Positions 9,282 to 17,875 of a stretch of 64,000 nt of DNA are shown in pieces. This stretch comes from Deferribacteres bacterium (lineage in GTDB: Bacteria; Zhuqueibacterota; Zhuqueibacteria; Zhuqueibacterales; Geothermadaptataceae). Location: positions 310,001 to 374,000 of the forward strand of contig JACKDF010000005.1 in NCBI GenBank assembly GCA_020633655.1, written 5' to 3'. Made by a program: the position numbers and the translations under genes. A model generated the notes under the pieces. It did not search any database. It was not told the DNA's origin and was given only the letters and a program-made list of their open reading frames with translations. Position 1 is the stretch's first letter. Every line of letters begins with the position of its first letter.

Positions 9282-10055
9282 TTAAAGAACTTTTGCAGCA
9301 TTCTTTAGTTTGTCAATAATTTGCGGAACGACCGAATCCGCGTCACCTTTGAGAACCGCTGTTTCTTTGGATTTTACTGGTGTATAAATTTTTTCCAGTT
9401 TGAAAGCACCACCTTCGAGTTCGACACCGAGATCATCTGCCTCAACGTCGGCGACAGGTTTTTTCTTTGCCATCATAATGCCTTTGATGGTAGCGTAGGG
9501 AATATCCGTAAGACCCGACTGAATCGATAAAACGGCAGGGAGGGGGAGTTCAATATTTTGGAACCACCCACCCTCAAGTTCTCTTTTCACTTTGATTTTG
9601 TCACCATTTATTTCAGTTTCAACGACCAGGGTTGCGTGCGGCATGCCGAGCATTTCTGCTACGAGAACACCTGTTTGGCCATAGCCATAGTCATCACTTT
9701 GTAGACCGGATAGGATAAGATCGAAGTTTTCACCTTTTACCGCTTCGGCAATAATTTTGGCGCGAGTTAATGGATCGGAGCTTTTTACATCCTCATCGTT
9801 GATATGAATAGCCTGGTGGGCGCCCTTGGCCAGCGCTTGTTTAATGGATTCTTTTACCCGATCCGGGCCCATCGTAACAACGGTGACTTCGCCATCATTA
9901 TCTTTGGCGATGTTCAAAGCCTCTGCGAGACCGTAATGATCGCTGTCGTTGATTTCGAATTGAACATCGTCTTCATCAATCCAGGTGCCATCACCATTCA
10001 GTTCCAGGGTGGCGTCTTTAACAGGAACTTGTTTGAGTAAAATTGCAATTTTCAC
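9282..10055 (-). CDS. etfB: Electron transfer flavoprotein beta subunit
   Basis: 257 residues from a GTG at 10055 (VKIAILLKQVP read as Met), chosen because GGAGG lies at the right spacing; an upstream in-frame GTG overlaps that ribosome site. EtfB features include the N-terminal LKQVPVKDA, the nucleotide-binding DLILSGLQSDDYGYGQTG region and the PAVLSIQSGLTDIPYATIKG segment. It pairs with EtfA to form the soluble electron carrier of beta-oxidation. Gene order etfB-etfA matches most bacteria. Confidence 0.96.
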   Translation of the reverse strand: MKIAILLKQVPVKDATLELNGDGTWIDEDDVQFEINDSDHYGLAEALNIAKDNDGEVTVVTMGPDRVKESIKQALAKGAHQAIHINDEDVKSSDPLTRAKIIAEAVKGENFDLILSGLQSDDYGYGQTGVLVAEMLGMPHATLVVETEINGDKIKVKRELEGGWFQNIELPLPAVLSIQSGLTDIPYATIKGIMMAKKKPVADVEADDLGVELEGGAFKLEKIYTPVKSKETAVLKGDADSVVPQIIDKLKNAAKVL

Positions 10056-10204
10056 GTAGTGGTCCTCCACAACTCAGTTTTAATATTTGATGAAATTAGT
10101 TTCCATAAAAGGTAAAGCATCAGAGAATCTAAAATTTTTATTTTCCAATTCAAGTTCTTATTAATTCAAACTATAGTAAGATTCAAGTTAACAGAAGAAA
10201 TTAC

Positions 10205-10921
10205 TTAATTCATTTTGCCGAAATCCCTGAAAAGGTATACTATATAAGCGCCCACGCAAATCAAATCAACATACAAACCCAATACTCCCCAGGCAAAGAT
10301 ATTCGATTTGGGATTTATTTTCTCCACAGACTCTAACTCATTAAGTGAAATGGCCATTGGAATATCATCATTCTCGAGTGCAATGTAAGAATAAAGCGGT
10401 AATCTTGGATTTTCGAGTTTAAAGAGTTGTTCAAGTCCATAATGGTGTATTTTATCATTCTTCCAAACTACCTTCTTCACCTCTGCAATATCCAGATTCT
10501 TTCGTTTCCCTCTTTTGTTTTTTATACAAATTTGGTAAAAATCGAAACCATCGAAAAAACAAGCAATTGATCGACCTGAATTCAAAACAATAAAAATCGA
10601 ATCGCCAATTGCGGGAAGTACTATTTTTACCGGTGTATTGCTGAAATCTTCATACAGTTTTTTATAATCATCCTCATCCTGTCGAAACAAACCGATGAAA
10701 TCTCCTTCAAGGGTGTCTCCATTTGTCTTTGTTATCCGAACTTTTGGTTTCGAATTTTTGGGATATAATGGTTTCACGCTCAAGACTGGCGAAGTTCTCT
10801 GCATTCGTTTATTTTTATTGATTGCTATATTCGGTAAAAAAAATGTGCATCTGGTGAAAAGCAAACACGATGACGCTATCAAAATAATCCTCGATAAACT
10901 TCCATTTTTGATTTTTTGCAT
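10205..10921 (-). CDS. Putative lipoprotein, function unknown
   Basis: 238 residues. A GGGAG ribosome site precedes the ATG. The N-terminus has a basic stretch, a hydrophobic core and a lipobox-like LLFTRC, so Cys about 25 may be lipidated. The middle reads as a beta-rich region with a KVRITKTNGDTLEGDFIGLF segment reminiscent of small SH3-like barrel surfaces. A hydrophobic segment (about residues 208-230) lies near the C-terminus. It sits between the acyl-CoA dehydrogenase and etfB but shows no link to fat metabolism. I do not recognise the family. Confidence 0.6.
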   Translation of the reverse strand: MQKIKNGSLSRIILIASSCLLFTRCTFFLPNIAINKNKRMQRTSPVLSVKPLYPKNSKPKVRITKTNGDTLEGDFIGLFRQDEDDYKKLYEDFSNTPVKIVLPAIGDSIFIVLNSGRSIACFFDGFDFYQICIKNKRGKRKNLDIAEVKKVVWKNDKIHHYGLEQLFKLENPRLPLYSYIALENDDIPMAISLNELESVEKINPKSNIFAWGVLGLYVDLICVGAYIVYLFRDFGKMN

Positions 10922-11111
10922 AGCACTCTCCCGGGTATCGAGTTCAAAAATTATTTCTATCCATTAAATAGGATTGAAATAATTCATGCATGCTTTGAAA
11001 TGTCCAGAGAGTGAAAAGCCCGGTAAAGTTCAAACCGGCGCTTCGATAGGCTCAGCCACCGATTGCATTTCCCGAATTCGCACAATCTTGACAAATTAAA
11101 CCTGATTTGTG

Positions 11112-12848
11112 CTACTTCTCCATCAGCATGTCCATCGGGTATTTGCCTGTCTCGCTGAGAAATTCTGCAATTTCACTTCGCTCTTTGTCATGGTTGCGAT
11201 CGACGTACCGGGCTTCGCGACGTGCGCGGGAGGCAGCCTCGTTGCAAAACAATTTGGCTAGTGGCAAATCCTTTTCTATGGATTTGCCTTCTTTGAGGCG
11301 CGTATCAACTCTGGAAATAACCGCTGCCATTCCCAAAAGCTCAATGGCAATATTGGCAATCCGGTTCAGTGTATACTGCTCAACAATGATCTTTTTCCCA
11401 TATTTCCGCAATACACTTTCCGTAATCGCAGCAAGGCGGGCGACGAGTGCGTTGAATTGTTCGGCTTCTTCTTTCAGTTCTTCGCAGACGTTTTTCAGTT
11501 CATCTCTGGCAATCGTGTCTTTCACTTTGCCGGCCGCAAATCCGGTGAGTAAACCAAAGCCCTTGATGGGATTCCGGAGCGCTTTGCCAACATTTTTCAG
11601 ATATTCGCCGGGGCCCTGAATGCCGGAGAGGGCAACAAACATGCGCAGAATTTCATTTGTGCCTTCAAATATCCGGTGAATTCGTGCATCCCGAAGATAA
11701 CGCTCGTAGGGATAGTCAGCGGAGTAACCCAGTCCACCTGCAATTTGAACAACTTCATCCGAAGCATCCCAGACGACTTCTGAACCGTAAATTTTGCAAA
11801 TTGCAGATTCCAGAGAAACATCGATGCCGCCTTTATCATGCAAACCCGTTGTTAGATAAACGATGCTTTCAAGGGCATAGGTTTCGGAGGCAATTTTAGC
11901 AATTTTCTGTTTGATGAGCTGAAATCGGTCAAGCGTCTTTTGAAATTGCTCCCGGGATTTAGCATGATCCATCGCCTGTCTCAGCAACTCTTTCATTCCA
12001 CCGATGCAACCTGCAGCTAAACCCAGGCGACCTGTGTTCAGCGTTTCCATAGCGACGAGAAACCCTTTGCCGATGGGGCCAAGCATATTTTCCACGGGTA
12101 CGACAACATTATCGAAATTTAAACTTGCAGTGTTGGAGCCGCGAATACCAAGTTTATGTTCTTTTTTTCCACGAGATACACCTTCGCTGTCAAGTTCGAC
12201 AATAAATGCGGTGATTTTCTCTTTTTCTTCTCCGTTTTGCTGCACGGTGGTTTTTGCAAACACAGTGGCAATTTGGGCTACCCCACCGTTTGTGATCCAA
12301 ATTTTTTCGCCGTTGAGAATAAATGCAGTTTTGTTTTTATTGAGAACAGCTTTGGTTTTTATACCCGCAGCGTCCGAGCCTGCGCCCGGTTCGGTCAAAG
12401 CAAAAGCCGCAACATATTCACCGGAAGCTAATTTGGGGAGGTATTTCGCTTTTTGTTTTTCGGTGCCAAAAAGGACGATACCGTTGGTTCCAATACTTGC
12501 ATGGGCGCCGAACATAACGGCGATTCCCGTATCATAACGGCAAATTTCCTCGAACACACGACAATAGGATGTCTTGCTTACACCGGCTCCCTCATATTCA
12601 TCGGAAATTGGGAGTCCGAACATGCCAATTTCCTTCATTCCATCCATGACTTCATCGGGAATTTGTGCAATTTTGTCGATTTCGACGGGATCGACGCTGT
12701 TTTCAGCAAACTCGTTCCAGGCTTGTAAAATCATTTTCAGGTTTTCTTTCTCATCTTCATCCTGCTGCGGATAGGGGAATAGAATTTCCTGTTGTATTTC
12801 TCCCATAAACAAGGATTTCATAAAGCTGAGTGTTTTGTCGTCTTTCAT
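11112..12848 (-). CDS. Acyl-CoA dehydrogenase
   Basis: 578 residues from the ATG at 12848 (MKDDKTLSF), preferred over a start 42 bases earlier because a GAGGG ribosome site is present. The N-terminal, middle and C-terminal acyl-CoA dehydrogenase domains are complete: AFALTEPGAGSDAAGIKT, IWITNGGVAQIATVFAKT, then QIAGGLGYSADYPYERYLRD and RIFEGTNEILRMF. A further C-terminal extension of about 170 residues resembles the VLCAD/ACAD9 and Bacillus FadE type. FAD-dependent alpha,beta-oxidation of acyl-CoA; electrons pass to the EtfAB encoded downstream. Confidence 0.93.
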   Translation of the reverse strand: MKDDKTLSFMKSLFMGEIQQEILFPYPQQDEDEKENLKMILQAWNEFAENSVDPVEIDKIAQIPDEVMDGMKEIGMFGLPISDEYEGAGVSKTSYCRVFEEICRYDTGIAVMFGAHASIGTNGIVLFGTEKQKAKYLPKLASGEYVAAFALTEPGAGSDAAGIKTKAVLNKNKTAFILNGEKIWITNGGVAQIATVFAKTTVQQNGEEKEKITAFIVELDSEGVSRGKKEHKLGIRGSNTASLNFDNVVVPVENMLGPIGKGFLVAMETLNTGRLGLAAGCIGGMKELLRQAMDHAKSREQFQKTLDRFQLIKQKIAKIASETYALESIVYLTTGLHDKGGIDVSLESAICKIYGSEVVWDASDEVVQIAGGLGYSADYPYERYLRDARIHRIFEGTNEILRMFVALSGIQGPGEYLKNVGKALRNPIKGFGLLTGFAAGKVKDTIARDELKNVCEELKEEAEQFNALVARLAAITESVLRKYGKKIIVEQYTLNRIANIAIELLGMAAVISRVDTRLKEGKSIEKDLPLAKLFCNEAASRARREARYVDRNHDKERSEIAEFLSETGKYPMDMLMEK

Positions 12849-13000
12849 AATGCCCTCGACTTTTATTTTGACCTTTTTAGTAAATTCCATGGATTGTTGG
12901 GGGTGCGCCGCGGATTAAGTATTCCAGCTTATTTTCGGTGAAATTTTATTTCATTCTGGTGGCTTACAAGCGATTTTGTTTTCATGTGAATTCTATTCAT

Positions 13001-13034
13001 AAAAAAGCCCCACAAATTGTTGCGGGGCTTTTTT
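13001..13034 (-). terminator. Terminator of the fadB-type operon
   Basis: On the minus strand AAAGCCCC and GGGGCTTTTTT form a stem around a short loop containing GCAACAATTTGT. It begins just after the stop codon of the multifunctional beta-oxidation gene. Confidence 0.85.
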
Positions 13035-13038
13035 TTTA

Positions 13039-15396
13039 TCAGGAATAGAAACGTGATTCTTTTTGCGCCATGTCACGGATAAGTTGCGCGGGTTCAAATC
13101 GTGGTCCGCATTTTTCTTTATAATACTCTAGGCGTTCCAGCACTTTAGTTGCTCCAATGCTGTCTGCGTAGGTGAGCAAACCGCCATGGAAAGGCGGAAA
13201 TCCGGTTCCGAAAATCATACCAATATCCACATCACGAGCCGTTTTTACGATACCATCTTCCAGACAACGTGCGGCTTCGTTGATCATCATATAAACGCAT
13301 CGTTCTTTGATTTCCTGTGCGGGTATTTCTTCCGCCTCATTGCGCAAAGCACTCAAAACCTTATAGGTTTCCGGGTCAACTTCTTTTTTCTTTGCATTGT
13401 ATTTATAGAAACCTGCCCCGGATTTTTTACCGAAGCGTCCGGCTTCAAACATTTTCGCTACAACTGCGGAGGCTGGCATCCGATCGCCATAGGCTTCCTG
13501 TAATATCCCGGCAACTTTATGTGTTACATCGATTCCGACTTCATCATAAAGTTCCAGCGGTCCCATTGGCATGCCGAATTCCAGGATAGCTTTGTCGATG
13601 GAATCTATTTTTTGTCCTTCTTCGAGCAGCATTGCAGCTTCGTTCATATAAGGAGCGAGAATTCTGTTCACGAGAAATCCTGGGCTGTCTTTGACCACTA
13701 TCGCTGTTTTGCCGATGGCTTTGGAAAATTCTACCAGGCTGACAATGGTTTCATCGCTGCTTTTTTCTCCGCGAATGACTTCGACCAAAGGCATGCGGTG
13801 AACAGGATTAAAAAAGTGGAGTCCGGCAACCTTTTCCGGTCTCGTAGTCGCAGCTGCCATCTCCGTTACCGGCAGTGACGAAGTATTTGAAGCAAGGATG
13901 GCGCCTGGTGGGACTGTTTTGTCGAGTTCAGAAAACACCGATTTTTTGATGTCCAGCTTTTCAATGATTGCCTCAATTACCAAATCAACTTTATTGAAGC
14001 CTGAATAATCTGTAGTCCCTGAAATGAGCCCCATTTTCTCGTTCATTTCTCTAGGTTTCATGCGTCGTTTTTTGACCATTCCAAAAAATACGGAGGAAGC
14101 CTGCTCCATACCTTTGGCAATTGCGTTAAGATTGATGTCCTTCATGCGAACAGGGTGACCTTTGTGTGCGAGAAGTTGTGCGATTCCGCCGCCCATTACA
14201 CCGGCACCCAGAACACCAACACGATCGAATTTGAGTGCATCACCTTTGAAATCGGGAGCACCATTGTCTTTTTTCAGATCTTCCGTGAGTTGAAAAACTT
14301 TTACCAGGTTTTTACAAACCGGTGTTACGACAAGTTCACCCAGAAATTGTGCTTCAATATTCAATCCTTCAGAAAGGGAAGTGCTCATGCCCTTCTGCAC
14401 TGCTTCCAATGCGCGCAATGGGGCAGGGTAGTGGCCTTTTGAGGTCTTCAGTGTCATTTTCCTCGCTTGATCGAAGAGTACTTTGCGGCCAAGGGGATTT
14501 TTTTCCAAAAGGTAGGATTGCATGTTATTTTTCCGGTTGCGGCGTTTTTCAATGCGTGCTTTGCCTGCCGGGGTCATGACTTCTTCTGCAAATTTATATA
14601 CCGCTGTCATGATTTCCCCATCGGGTATTTCAGCGGGAATGACCTGATCGATGATGCCGTCACGGTAAGCTTTTTGTGCATCCACCCGGCGTCCGGTGAG
14701 AATGTAATCCAGTGCTTTTTGGATGCCGATTAACCGGGGCAGGCGTTGCGTTCCACCCCAACCTGGTAGAATTCCCAGCATGACTTCTGGAAGGCCGATT
14801 TTGACATGGGATTTGTCCACAGCGATGCGATAGTCGGCTGCAAGCGATAATTCGGTACCTCCACCCATGCATGTCCCATTGATAAAAGCAAATTTTGGCA
14901 TGGGTAAATAGCTGAATTTTCCAAAAATCCGGTGGCCTTCTTTGCCGATTTTCTCACCTTCGGCAGGATCGGTTATATTTTGAATTCCGGAAATATCAGC
15001 GCCAGCAATGAAATTCGTCTTTTTACCGCTCGTTAAAATAAGGGCGCGCATACTTGTGTTGTCCACTAATTTATCACACACCGATTCCAGCTCAAGCAGT
15101 ACCTCTTCATTGAAAATGTTTACTGATTTTCCTGCCATATCAAAGACCAGCAAACCGATGCCGTCTTTTTCTGTCAGTTCAAAATGACTAGCTTTTGCGG
15201 TTTCTTTTTTTGCAACTTGTTTTTCTTCTAACATGGGTGGCATTGCCTCCGTCGGTCTTGCAACCTTGCTTTCCGATTTCGCTGCTGTTTTTGGGGCTTT
15301 GCTCGGTTTTGTCACTTTTTTCGCAGTGTCGGTTTTTTTCTTTTCCTCAACCTCGGATTTTACTACATCCTTGGTTTTCTTTTTATCTTCAGCCAT
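13039..15396 (-). CDS. fadJ: Multifunctional enoyl-CoA hydratase / 3-hydroxyacyl-CoA dehydrogenase (FadB/FadJ type)
   Basis: 785 residues from the ATG at 15396, which has GAGG 6 bases upstream. An unusual Lys/Ala/Thr-rich N-terminal extension of about 65 residues precedes the crotonase domain, whose oxyanion and catalytic segments are FINGTCMGGGTELSLAADYR and GLPEVMLGILPGWGGTQRLP. The NAD-binding HCDH domain follows (FDRVGVLGAGVMGGGIAQLL), then HFFNPVHRMPLVEVI, ending in the tandem C-terminal HCDH domains. It carries out hydration and NAD-linked oxidation in beta-oxidation and would partner the thiolase encoded 91 bases upstream. FadB and FadJ cannot be told apart here. Confidence 0.93.
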   Translation of the reverse strand: MAEDKKKTKDVVKSEVEEKKKTDTAKKVTKPSKAPKTAAKSESKVARPTEAMPPMLEEKQVAKKETAKASHFELTEKDGIGLLVFDMAGKSVNIFNEEVLLELESVCDKLVDNTSMRALILTSGKKTNFIAGADISGIQNITDPAEGEKIGKEGHRIFGKFSYLPMPKFAFINGTCMGGGTELSLAADYRIAVDKSHVKIGLPEVMLGILPGWGGTQRLPRLIGIQKALDYILTGRRVDAQKAYRDGIIDQVIPAEIPDGEIMTAVYKFAEEVMTPAGKARIEKRRNRKNNMQSYLLEKNPLGRKVLFDQARKMTLKTSKGHYPAPLRALEAVQKGMSTSLSEGLNIEAQFLGELVVTPVCKNLVKVFQLTEDLKKDNGAPDFKGDALKFDRVGVLGAGVMGGGIAQLLAHKGHPVRMKDINLNAIAKGMEQASSVFFGMVKKRRMKPREMNEKMGLISGTTDYSGFNKVDLVIEAIIEKLDIKKSVFSELDKTVPPGAILASNTSSLPVTEMAAATTRPEKVAGLHFFNPVHRMPLVEVIRGEKSSDETIVSLVEFSKAIGKTAIVVKDSPGFLVNRILAPYMNEAAMLLEEGQKIDSIDKAILEFGMPMGPLELYDEVGIDVTHKVAGILQEAYGDRMPASAVVAKMFEAGRFGKKSGAGFYKYNAKKKEVDPETYKVLSALRNEAEEIPAQEIKERCVYMMINEAARCLEDGIVKTARDVDIGMIFGTGFPPFHGGLLTYADSIGATKVLERLEYYKEKCGPRFEPAQLIRDMAQKESRFYS

Positions 15397-15487
15397 TTTA
15401 TCCTCAAAATTTATCTGTAACAATAATTTTTTTTATCCACTCAGGCTCTTTTTCTGAGGGAATTCCTGTCTTACCGGTGAAAGCGCC

Positions 15488-16774
15488 TTACTTTCGTTCA
15501 ACCACCATTGCAGCACCCTGACCGCCGCCAACACATAATGTTGCCAGGCCAAGATTCAGGTCGCGGCGTTGCATTTCCTTCAGGAGAGTAAGTACCAGTC
15601 GCGCGCCGGAGCTGCCAACGGGATGTCCCAGGGCAATTGCTCCACCATTCACGTTTAAAATTTCACGATTGATCTCGCCCGTAGCTTTTTCCAAACCAAG
15701 GCGTTCTTTAGCAACTTTATTGTCTTTAAAAGCGATTTCATTTGCGATAACCTGTGCTGCAAAGGCTTCATTGAGTTCAATGAGCTGGATGTCAGAGAAT
15801 TGAACACCAGCATTGTGCAGTGCTTTCGGTGCTGCGAGGGCCGGCCCAATCCCCATGCGTTTTGGATCAACTCCTGCAACCGCATAGCTGCGGATGTAGC
15901 CCAACGGCTCGTAACCTAATTCCTTTGCCTTCTCGGCACTCATGACGAGCAAGCAGGCTGCGCCATCGGTTATCTGGCTGCTGTTTCCCGCAGTTATGGA
16001 GCCGTACATTTTGTCAAAAAATGGTTTTAATTTCGCAAGGGATTCTTTCGATTGATCTTTGCGTATACCATTATCCTCATGGACAGGCATTTTGTATTTG
16101 GGCGGTGGATAAACGGGCAGCATTTCTTCGCGCAATTTACCCAAATCTGTTGCCTGGGTTGCGCGTTGGTGACTGAGTAGTGCAAGTTCATCCTGCGCTT
16201 CACGGGAAATGGAATATTCTTTTGCGAGTACCTCCGCTGTTTCTCCCATGTTTAAATTGCAAATGGGGTCAGTCAGGCCGAGTTGCAGTCCGATGATTGG
16301 TTTGAAATGTTTAGCGCGTAACTGAGAAAATGCCGCCAATTTTTGCCCAGCAGAGCGAGCTTTCATGGCAGCACCCATAACATTTGCATAACTTTTAGGG
16401 TACAGCAACGGAATATTACTCATGGATTCGGCACCACCAGCCAGGATGATATCTTCTTCGCCTGCTTTAATTTTTAAGGCGGCGAGGGCGAGAGCTTCCA
16501 TGCCGGAAGCACAGTTGCGACCAACAGAAAAAGCCGGCGTTTTCATGGGCAATTTAGCCATCAGTGCAATAACACGAGCAATGTTTGCTGCTTCAGGTGG
16601 TTGAGCAATGTTACCAAAAATGACCTCATCGATCAGCTCCGGGTCTATCCCGGTACGTGTTACAAGCTCGGACAAAACAAGACGCCCCAATTCCTGAGCG
16701 GGCAAATCATTAAATAAGGTTCCTGCTTTGATAAAGGGGGTTCTTAATCCATCGACAATGACTACATCTCGCAT
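15488..16774 (-). CDS. fadI: Acetyl-CoA acyltransferase (3-ketoacyl-CoA thiolase)
   Basis: 428 residues, complete thiolase. The nucleophilic Cys lies in VGRNCASGMEALALA, and the C-terminal active-site motifs are NVNGGAIALGHPVGSSGARL and LCVGGGQGAAMVVE. It cleaves 3-ketoacyl-CoA to acetyl-CoA and a shortened acyl-CoA. The length (over 420 residues) fits the FadI/trifunctional beta type better than FadA. AAAGGA precedes the ATG. The tetR gene lies 16 bases upstream and the FadB-type gene downstream, forming one operon. Confidence 0.94.
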   Translation of the reverse strand: MRDVVIVDGLRTPFIKAGTLFNDLPAQELGRLVLSELVTRTGIDPELIDEVIFGNIAQPPEAANIARVIALMAKLPMKTPAFSVGRNCASGMEALALAALKIKAGEEDIILAGGAESMSNIPLLYPKSYANVMGAAMKARSAGQKLAAFSQLRAKHFKPIIGLQLGLTDPICNLNMGETAEVLAKEYSISREAQDELALLSHQRATQATDLGKLREEMLPVYPPPKYKMPVHEDNGIRKDQSKESLAKLKPFFDKMYGSITAGNSSQITDGAACLLVMSAEKAKELGYEPLGYIRSYAVAGVDPKRMGIGPALAAPKALHNAGVQFSDIQLIELNEAFAAQVIANEIAFKDNKVAKERLGLEKATGEINREILNVNGGAIALGHPVGSSGARLVLTLLKEMQRRDLNLGLATLCVGGGQGAAMVVERK

Positions 16775-16790
16775 AGGAAAAGTCCTTTAC

Positions 16791-17411
16791 TCACTTTAGG
16801 TTATTGTTTTTTATTTTCATACCGGAAAGAAAGATTTCGGCAATTTGATTTGCACTCTCCTCAAGATCAAATTTTTTGTTTTTTGCAAGGATAAGTACAG
16901 TCGAAAATTCATCCAGGGCACCAAAAAGAACACGTTTTGCAATACTCAATTGTATGTCTTTGCGAAATATGTTTTTTTCCTGGCCTTCTTCAAGAATCTC
17001 ATTGATCAGGTTCAAATAATCCGCGATACTCGTACCAGCATACTCCTTGATAAATTTATTGCTTTGTCGCAATTCGAGCTGCACCATTGCCGCGATATCT
17101 GGTTGGGTTTCTACCATCTCTAAATGCAGATGCGCAAATTTCTGTAATTTTTTAACAGGGGAGTCTAGGAGCAGAAGTTTTTCGCGGAAATCCTGAATGA
17201 TACGACCGACGCTTTCTTCAAAAACGGTGATGAGAATCTCATCTTTATTTTTGAAATAGAGATAGATTGTTCCATCGGCTACACCAGCGGCTCTAGCGAT
17301 TTGTGAGATTTTTGCATGATAAAAGCCATTGGAAGCAAAAATTCTGGCAGCTGCTTGAAGAATGCGATCACGTTTTTCGGCACGGCGTTCAGCTACAGTT
17401 GTATTTTTCAT
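16791..17411 (-). CDS. TetR-family regulator of fatty-acid degradation (FadR/YsiA-like)
   Basis: 206 residues. The N-terminal helix-turn-helix is typical TetR: ILQAAARIFASNGFYHAKIS, then IARAAGVADGTIYLYFKNKD. The C-terminal ligand domain carries QLSIAKRVLFGALDEFSTVL, as in the Bacillus/Thermus FadR group that binds long-chain acyl-CoA. It is first in the operon with thiolase and FadB-type genes. A perfect palindrome 23 bases before its start matches the FadR operator pattern, so autorepression relieved by acyl-CoA is the likely control. Ligand identity is inference. Confidence 0.85.
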   Translation of the reverse strand: MKNTTVAERRAEKRDRILQAAARIFASNGFYHAKISQIARAAGVADGTIYLYFKNKDEILITVFEESVGRIIQDFREKLLLLDSPVKKLQKFAHLHLEMVETQPDIAAMVQLELRQSNKFIKEYAGTSIADYLNLINEILEEGQEKNIFRKDIQLSIAKRVLFGALDEFSTVLILAKNKKFDLEESANQIAEIFLSGMKIKNNNLK

Positions 17412-17433
17412 TGTTTCTCAAGCTCTTGTAAAG

Positions 17434-17457
17434 AAATGAATGATTGTTCATTCATTT
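17434..17457. promoter_or_regulatory. FadR-like operator palindrome
   Basis: A perfect inverted repeat with two 10-base arms (AAATGAATGA and TCATTCATTT) around TTGT. The core TGAATGATTGTTCATTCA agrees with the published TetR-type FadR operator TGAATGAnnAnTCATTCA at nearly every fixed position. It lies 23 bases upstream of the tetR start, where it could repress the tetR-thiolase-fadJ operon. Confidence 0.82.
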
Positions 17458-17875
17458 AATATAGGATAGAAATTGTAAAGATCAAGAGGGGAATATTTAA
17501 AAGTTTTTAATGTAAGTTGCGGGTTCTGTTGGTTTATGATAATTTTTAATGTTTTTTATTAGAAAGTGTTTTTATCTGAGCTTTTCTCTAATGAATATGT
17601 CGACGAAAACATTTCATGACTATTTTTATTTGTTGACAATTAACAGTTTTTACAGTACGTTAAAGGTCGCGAATTTAAACGAATTTTTTTGCTGTTGCTG
17701 CGTGTTTCATGACAACAAAAAATGTAGTTATTTTTATCTTTCCATTTCATTAAAAACAAAACCAAAATATTAAATAAAAATGTGAAATTGGTGGTTTGCA
17801 CAATTTATGAATATGATCCCACCATTGGCAAACTGCCCGTAGTTTATTCATCACTCACTAAAATCGGAGGGTTTT
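17458..17875. other. Divergent promoter region between tetR and fadL
   Basis: About 420 AT-rich bases between divergent genes. It must hold the fadL promoter, but no second full copy of the palindrome was found. The small open frame inside it (17549-17773) has no ribosome site and no protein-like composition. A GGAGGG ribosome site for fadL lies at 17867-17872. Confidence 0.6.

Noticed and set aside
17549..17773. 74-residue frame in the tetR-fadL intergenic region
   Set aside because: No ribosome site, strongly Phe/Ser/Tyr-rich from AT-rich DNA, and no family resemblance.
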